Below are positions 6,530 through 10,749 of a stretch of DNA of 10,749 nt, piece by piece. This DNA comes from an uncultured bacterium (GTDB lineage Bacteria; Acidobacteriota; Thermoanaerobaculia; Multivoradales; JAHEKO01): assembly GCA_938016625.1 (NCBI GenBank), contig CALILB010000146.1, positions 1-10,749 on the forward strand, given 5' to 3'. Made by a program: the position numbers and the translations under genes. A model generated the notes under the pieces. That model saw only the letters and a list, made by a program, of their open reading frames with translations, was not told the DNA's origin and did no database searches. Within the stretch, counting starts at the first letter, position 1, and each line of letters opens with the position of its first letter.

Positions 6530-7306
6530 TTAACTCAGGTCTCCCGCCACCACCAGCTGGTCTCCGCCCTCCGACTGGAGCCGCAGGAATCCCCGTTCAT
6601 CGAAGCCGGCAAACGTCCCCTCGACCACTCCCGTGGGTGTCTGGCACCGGATGTGGTCGCCGTGGTGGTGAACGGACCGCCGCCGATAGCGATCGACGGC
6701 AACCTCCATGTCTCCCAGATGCCGGAGCTCGGCAGCCACCGCATCGATCAGCCGACCCGTCAGCTCGGGCAGGACGGGAGCTCCAGCCGTCTCCAGCCCG
6801 ATCGAGGTGGCCGCCACCACCGGCAGCTCGTCCCGGGTCTGGGAGTAGTTGATACCAAAGCCAATAATGGCCACCACACCCTCCTCATCCATGGGCAGTG
6901 ACTCGATCAGGATGCCACCGATCTTCCGACCGCCGACAATCAGGTCGTTTGGCCACTTGAGACGGCAATCATCATCCAGAACCGCGGTCAGACCGTCGGC
7001 CAGCCCGACAGCCACGAGCAGTGGCAGGGTGACGAGCTGCTCCCGGCTTGGCAACGGCAGTATCCAGGAGGCGTAGATCCCTTTCGCCTGGGGGCTCGAC
7101 CAGTGACGACCCCAGCGGCCCCTACCCTGAGTCTGCTCGAGAGCGACAACCAGGGTGGCCGGCGGCGGATCGCCCGACTCCAGACAGCCGGTGGCGAGCT
7201 GCCGCGCCAGCAGATTGGTCGAATCGACCGTCGCCAGCAAGACCAGGTTGTCTACCCGCGACCGGTCCGGTCGCCAGAAGTCTTCGAGGTACCGTCCAAG
7301 AACCAT
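6530..7306 (-). CDS. birA: Biotin--[acetyl-CoA-carboxylase] ligase, single-function form
   Basis: BirA activates biotin with ATP and attaches it to the carrier protein of acetyl-CoA carboxylase and related enzymes. From the ATG at 7306 the protein has 258 residues. The catalytic domain shows VDSTNLLA (27-34), EQTQGRGRWGR (57-67, the biotin/AMP loop), LKWPNDLIVGGRKIGGILIE (116-135) and GFGINYS (149-155). An SH3-like C-terminal domain ends in GVVEGTFAGFDERGFLRLQ. There is no N-terminal helix-turn-helix, so it should not repress biotin genes as E. coli BirA does. The start is uncertain. ATG 7306 lies 25 bases past the valS stop but has no Shine-Dalgarno sequence. An in-frame GTG at 7360 has GAGAG five bases upstream and would overlap valS by 29 bases, adding 18 basic residues that look non-conserved. 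Confidence 0.95.
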   Translation of the reverse strand: MVLGRYLEDFWRPDRSRVDNLVLLATVDSTNLLARQLATGCLESGDPPPATLVVALEQTQGRGRWGRHWSSPQAKGIYASWILPLPSREQLVTLPLLVAVGLADGLTAVLDDDCRLKWPNDLIVGGRKIGGILIESLPMDEEGVVAIIGFGINYSQTRDELPVVAATSIGLETAGAPVLPELTGRLIDAVAAELRHLGDMEVAVDRYRRRSVHHHGDHIRCQTPTGVVEGTFAGFDERGFLRLQSEGGDQLVVAGDLS

Positions 7307-7331
7307 GGGGGACGACGGGTGTGACCGCCTT

Positions 7332-9980
7332 CTATGAGCCCGAGGATGAGAGACCGGCACGGATACTCTCGAGCCGGTTCTGCATCTCGGCGAGCCGGCT
7401 CCGATTCCGCTCGACGACCGCCGCCGGCGCCTTCGACAAGAATTCCTGGTTGGCCAGCAGGCCTTCGGCGTGCGCGATCTGCTCTCCCAGCCGTTTCAGC
7501 TCTCCCTCGAGTCGCGCCGTCTCCTCGCCGCTCAGCTCCTTCTCCGGGGTTACCAGCCCAACTCGAATACCGGCGACGACATCTCTGCTCGCCTCCTCGG
7601 GGGCCGGTGCGAGCTCGAGCGTCTCGAGGCGGGCAAGGGAGACGATGAGGGGCTGCTGGCTGGTCCAGAAGCCCGACTCCTGCTCGGTTTCGGGCTCCAG
7701 ATAAAGGGTAACCAGCTCTTTTGGGGCGATTTTGAGCTCGGCGCGCAGATTCCGCACCCAGGTTACGACCTCGATCAGCTTCTGCATCCGCTGCTCGATC
7801 TCGTCGTCTTCCCACGCCTCGACCTGTTGGGGATAGGACGCCAGGACAATCGTCTGGGAATGGATGCGCTTACGACCGGGCAAGCGCTGCCACAGCTCCT
7901 CGGTGAGAAAGGGCATCACCGGGTGGAGCAACCTCAGGCTGCGATCGAGCACTGTCAACAGCACCTCCCCCGCCATCGGCCGAGGTGCTGTTCCCATCAA
8001 CGCGGGCTTGGCCAGCTCGATATACCAGTCGCAAAGCTCACCCCAGAAGAAGTGATAGAGCCGCTGGCAGGCCTCGTCGAAGCGAAAGTTCTCGAACTTC
8101 TCGTTGACCTCGGCCGCCACCCTGGAGAGTCGGGAGAGAATCCAGCGCTCCGGCGCCGCCAACCCCTCGACCTCGATGTTCTCGCAAACCTCCGCCTCAC
8201 CGACACGCGACAGGGTAAAGCGTGTGGCGTTCCAGATCTTGTTGCCAAAGGCCCGATAACCGGCCATGCGCTCGAGATCCAGCGGGATGTCCCTTCCCGG
8301 GCTGTCGAGGATGGCGAGGGTAAAACGAACGGCGTCGGCCCCATACTGATCCACGATCTCGAGCGGATCGACGGTGTTGCCGCGGGTCTTGGACATCTTC
8401 TGTCCCTCGGCGTCCCGGATCAGACCGGTGAGATGGACCGTGTGGAAGGGCAGCTGATCGGTGAAATGGAGGCCGCTCATCACCATCCGCGCCACCCAGA
8501 AGAAGATGATGTCGAAGGCCGTCACCAGCACATCGGTCGGATAAAAGGTCTTCAGATCCTCGGTTTCATCCGGCCAGCCAAGGGTCGAGAACGGCCACAG
8601 GGCCGATGAGAACCAGGTGTCCAGAACATCCGGATCCTGGGTCAGATCCTCGGTACCGGCCGCTTCGATCGCCTCTTCCAGGTTGTGCGCGACGAAGCAT
8701 TGACCGTCCGCCGTGTACCAGGCAGGAATCTGATGACCCCACCAGAGCTGACGGGAGATGCACCAGGGCTTGATGTTGTCCAGCCAGTGCTTCCAGGTCT
8801 TGCCCCAGGTATCGGGAACGAGTTGCAGATCGCCCTTCTCGACCGCTTGCAGTGCCCGCTGCGCCGCGACCGAGACGTCGCTGAACCACTGCGTGGAGAC
8901 CAGCGGCTCGATCGGTACCCCGCTGCGCTGACAGTGCCCGACATTGTGGGTATAGGGCTCGATCTCGACCAGGTATCCCTGGTCCTGGAGCATGGTCACG
9001 ACCTTCTCACGGGCCTCGAATCGATCCAGCCCGACAAACTCCTCCCCCGCCTCCGCCGTCATCCGGCCCTTGCGGTCGATGACCTGAATCCCCGGCAAGT
9101 CGTGACGCTTGCCGATATCGAAGTCGGCCGGATCGTGGAACGGTGTGACTTTGACCATGCCGGTGCCGAACTCGCGGTCGACCACCTCATCGGCGACAAA
9201 GGGGAGCTTGCGTCCCACCAGCGGGAGGACGGCGAACCGGCTCTCGAGCTCCCCAAGCCGCTCGTCTTCGGGATGGATCGCGATGGCGGTATCCCCCAGC
9301 ATGGTCTCCGGCCGAGTCGTGGCCACCACGATGCGCTCTTCGCTGCCATCAATGGGGTAGGCAATGTGGTAGAGCTTGCCCTGAACCGTCTTCATCTCCA
9401 CTTCCAGATCGGAGATCGCGGTTTCGAGACCCGGCGACCAGTTGACGATGTACTCGGCCCGGGTAATGAGCCCCTCCCGATATTGGCGTACAAAGGCCTC
9501 ACGCACCGCGCGCGACAGCCCCTCGTCGAGGGTGAACCGCTCGCGGCTCCAGTCGCAACTGGCACCCAGCTTGTCGTGCTGCCAGCGGATGTTGCCGCTG
9601 TGCTGTTCGGTCCACTCCCAGGCTCGCTCCAGGAACGCTTCGCGACCGAGCGTCTTGCGGTCGAGACCCTCCTTGACCAGCTGCCGCTCGACCATGAGCT
9701 GGGTGGCGATGCCGGCGTGATCGGTGCCGGGAAGCCAGAGCGCGTTGTATCCCGACATCCGTTTCCACCGGATCAGCAGATCCTGGATGGTGGCCTGCAG
9801 GGCGTGCCCCACGTGCAACGAGCCGGTGACATTGGGTGGCGGGATCATGATGCAGAACGACGGCCTCTCCGACGGGGCCTCCGCCTCGAAGAACCCGTTG
9901 TCGGTCCACCACTCCTGCCACCGAGCCTCGTAGCTCGCGGGCTCGAACCTTTTGTCCATGTCTTTTCGCTTGTTGTTCAT
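7332..9980 (-). CDS. valS: Valine--tRNA ligase
   Basis: ValS charges tRNA-Val with valine and edits mischarged threonine. The 882-residue protein is full length for the class Ia enzyme. The Rossmann catalytic domain carries IPPPNVTGSLHVGHA (46-60, HIGH motif as HVGH) and GTDHAGIATQ (85-94). The CP1 editing domain (about 195-340) has TTRPETMLGDTA (221-232) and FGTGMVKVTPFHDPADFDIG (271-290). Editing residues described for Thermus ValRS (Arg, Thr, Phe, Lys, two Asp) all align, although HD is preceded by Phe rather than the common Ala. QLWWGHQIPAWY (411-422) and KMSKTRGN (528-535, KMSKS as KMSKT) follow. After those come the anticodon-binding helices with AELCDWYIE-like WGELCDWYIELAKP (646-659), and a C-terminal coiled coil (about 815-875). 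The ATG at 9980 is the first start; the ATG at 9959 (MDKRF) is equally possible, as neither has a clear Shine-Dalgarno sequence. Confidence 0.98.
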   Translation of the reverse strand: MNNKRKDMDKRFEPASYEARWQEWWTDNGFFEAEAPSERPSFCIMIPPPNVTGSLHVGHALQATIQDLLIRWKRMSGYNALWLPGTDHAGIATQLMVERQLVKEGLDRKTLGREAFLERAWEWTEQHSGNIRWQHDKLGASCDWSRERFTLDEGLSRAVREAFVRQYREGLITRAEYIVNWSPGLETAISDLEVEMKTVQGKLYHIAYPIDGSEERIVVATTRPETMLGDTAIAIHPEDERLGELESRFAVLPLVGRKLPFVADEVVDREFGTGMVKVTPFHDPADFDIGKRHDLPGIQVIDRKGRMTAEAGEEFVGLDRFEAREKVVTMLQDQGYLVEIEPYTHNVGHCQRSGVPIEPLVSTQWFSDVSVAAQRALQAVEKGDLQLVPDTWGKTWKHWLDNIKPWCISRQLWWGHQIPAWYTADGQCFVAHNLEEAIEAAGTEDLTQDPDVLDTWFSSALWPFSTLGWPDETEDLKTFYPTDVLVTAFDIIFFWVARMVMSGLHFTDQLPFHTVHLTGLIRDAEGQKMSKTRGNTVDPLEIVDQYGADAVRFTLAILDSPGRDIPLDLERMAGYRAFGNKIWNATRFTLSRVGEAEVCENIEVEGLAAPERWILSRLSRVAAEVNEKFENFRFDEACQRLYHFFWGELCDWYIELAKPALMGTAPRPMAGEVLLTVLDRSLRLLHPVMPFLTEELWQRLPGRKRIHSQTIVLASYPQQVEAWEDDEIEQRMQKLIEVVTWVRNLRAELKIAPKELVTLYLEPETEQESGFWTSQQPLIVSLARLETLELAPAPEEASRDVVAGIRVGLVTPEKELSGEETARLEGELKRLGEQIAHAEGLLANQEFLSKAPAAVVERNRSRLAEMQNRLESIRAGLSSSGS

Positions 9981-10026
9981 CGACGGGACCGCCGCTCAGA
10001 CGATTCCGTCATGATGACCGCGCCGG

Positions 10027-10749
10027 TCAGTCGACCTGCTCCTCCAGCTCGCGCAGACGGCTCTTGATCACGATTTCGGCCAGGTCGGGAATGACCTCCC
10101 AGGAGATCTCCCGCACGATATCTTCGCCCAGGTACTCCACCACCTTGCGGGCGATGCGCTCGACATCCTCCTCCGACAGCTGGGGATCGGCAGCCACGGC
10201 TTCGCTCGCCGAGGCCGGCGGCGGTGTTGCCGCGGGCTCCTCTTCGACGACAGGTGCCACCGGGTCCGGTATCTCCTCTGCAACGGGCTCGGGCTCGACT
10301 TCGGCGGGAGCGAATGCCATCTCTTCCGGCGCGGAAGTGACCACCTCCGCCACCGGCTCGGGCTCGACTTCGGCAGGGATGAAGTCCATCTCGTCCACCG
10401 CGGATGGGACCTCCTCGGCGACTATCTCCTCGATCTCCGCTTCGGCGACCGGCCCGGACGGCTGCTCGACCCGGACCGACGAGATGTCGAAACCCATCTC
10501 CTGCTCGGGCTCCACTGGATCGGGGATGGGTGGCACCGGGCTCTCGACCGGAGCCGTCATCTCCTCCGGCTCCGGTTCGGGCTCGACGACCGTGTCGGCC
10601 ACCGCTCCCACCAGACCTTCGACCATCTGCAGGAGCTCCTGCGAGTCGAAGGGCTTTTTCAAGTGAGCATCGGCCCCGGCAGCGTGCGCCTCTTGCTCAT
10701 CGAAGACCTCGAAGGTCCCGACCAGCAACAGGACCGGAACTCCGGGGTG
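10027..10749 (-). CDS. Response-regulator receiver protein with acidic Pro-rich linker and helical C-terminal tail (5' end outside window)
   Basis: The last 240 codons of a gene enter from the right edge. The first visible residues, PVLLLVGTFEVFDEQEAHAA then GADAHLKKPFDSQELL, are the second half of a CheY-like receiver domain: the beta4 strand with its Thr, and the conserved Lys-Pro-Phe after beta5. The phosphoacceptor Asp lies outside the window. About 135 residues of Pro/Glu/Val/Ala-rich, probably disordered linker follow, including a 23-residue tandem repeat. The last 45 or so residues, from LSEEDVERIARKVVEYLGED to SRLRELEEQ, form two or three predicted amphipathic helices with no recognised DNA-binding or enzymatic domain. 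The output may therefore be protein-protein interaction or oligomerisation rather than transcription control. The gene ends 46 bases before valS. An in-frame TTG at 10728 is an internal leucine, not the start. Confidence 0.88.
   Translation of the reverse strand, partial: HPGVPVLLLVGTFEVFDEQEAHAAGADAHLKKPFDSQELLQMVEGLVGAVADTVVEPEPEPEEMTAPVESPVPPIPDPVEPEQEMGFDISSVRVEQPSGPVAEAEIEEIVAEEVPSAVDEMDFIPAEVEPEPVAEVVTSAPEEMAFAPAEVEPEPVAEEIPDPVAPVVEEEPAATPPPASASEAVAADPQLSEEDVERIARKVVEYLGEDIVREISWEVIPDLAEIVIKSRLRELEEQVD
10252..10422 (-). repeat. In-frame tandem repeat, 69-base (23-residue) unit, two full copies plus a partial third
   Basis: Within the linker of the receiver protein, unit 1 (10354-10422) encodes VAEEVPSAVDEMDFIPAEV followed by EPEP. 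Unit 2 (10285-10353) encodes VAEVVTSAPEEMAFAPAEV followed by EPEP. A partial third copy (10252-10284) starts VAEEIPDPVAP. The DNA contains an identical 20-base block at 10286-10305 and 10355-10374, exactly 69 bases apart. The repeat keeps the reading frame, so it probably arose by duplication inside the linker. Confidence 0.8.

Noticed and set aside
7470..8609. Plus-strand open frame of 379 codons opposite the 3' half of valS
   Set aside because: Same reason: a shadow of valS with repetitive Gly/Leu/Gln composition and no domain.
9981..10026. Short inverted repeats between the receiver gene and valS (GTCATCATGAC, and GACGG with CCGTC)
   Set aside because: Stems are only five base pairs with a long loop or no loop and no T-run follows, so neither a terminator nor a T-box leader for valS is supported.
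8685..10067. Long open frame on the plus strand (460 codons) opposite valS
   Set aside because: It mirrors the valS codons, has no recognisable motif or plausible ribosome binding site, and reflects GC-rich third-position bias.

Overview
The window is a single block of ten genes, all read from the minus strand, so transcription runs from the right edge (about 10749) to the left edge (1). The DNA is clearly GC-rich, with strong G/C preference at third codon positions. Coding is almost gapless: the largest non-coding stretches are about 45 to 51 bases, and several neighbours overlap. No RNA gene, mobile element, CRISPR array or convincing terminator was found. All identifications come from reading motifs in the translations; no database search was run.

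From upstream to downstream the order is: (1) the 3' part of a response-regulator protein with a receiver domain, an acidic proline-rich linker and a helical tail (10749-10027); (2) valS, valyl-tRNA synthetase; (3) birA, biotin protein ligase without a DNA-binding domain; (4) coaX, type III pantothenate kinase; (5) a 221-residue protein of unknown function; (6) comEC, the DNA-uptake channel with a C-terminal metallo-beta-lactamase domain; (7) miaA, tRNA dimethylallyltransferase; (8) hfq, RNA chaperone; (9) a helical-repeat lipoprotein with a cysteine-rich tail; (10) the first 61 codons of dnaE, DNA polymerase III alpha subunit, running off the left edge.

The layout suggests one long housekeeping operon, or a few promoters hidden inside genes. 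It mixes translation (valS, miaA), cofactor attachment and synthesis (birA, coaX), DNA uptake and replication (comEC, dnaE), post-transcriptional regulation (hfq) and two uncharacterised proteins. miaA next to hfq is a classic neighbourhood, and here the two overlap by eight bases. The gene set, the GC-rich composition and the style of the receiver protein would fit an environmental bacterium such as an Acidobacteriota or deltaproteobacteria-like lineage. That placement is inference and weak.

Most of the window is ordinary core genome. The parts most worth a second look are the receiver protein's architecture (with a 23-residue tandem repeat), an Hfq whose RNA-binding face differs from the classical pattern, the two unknown proteins, and a DnaE whose visible PHP metal-binding motifs are intact, unlike those of E. 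coli.
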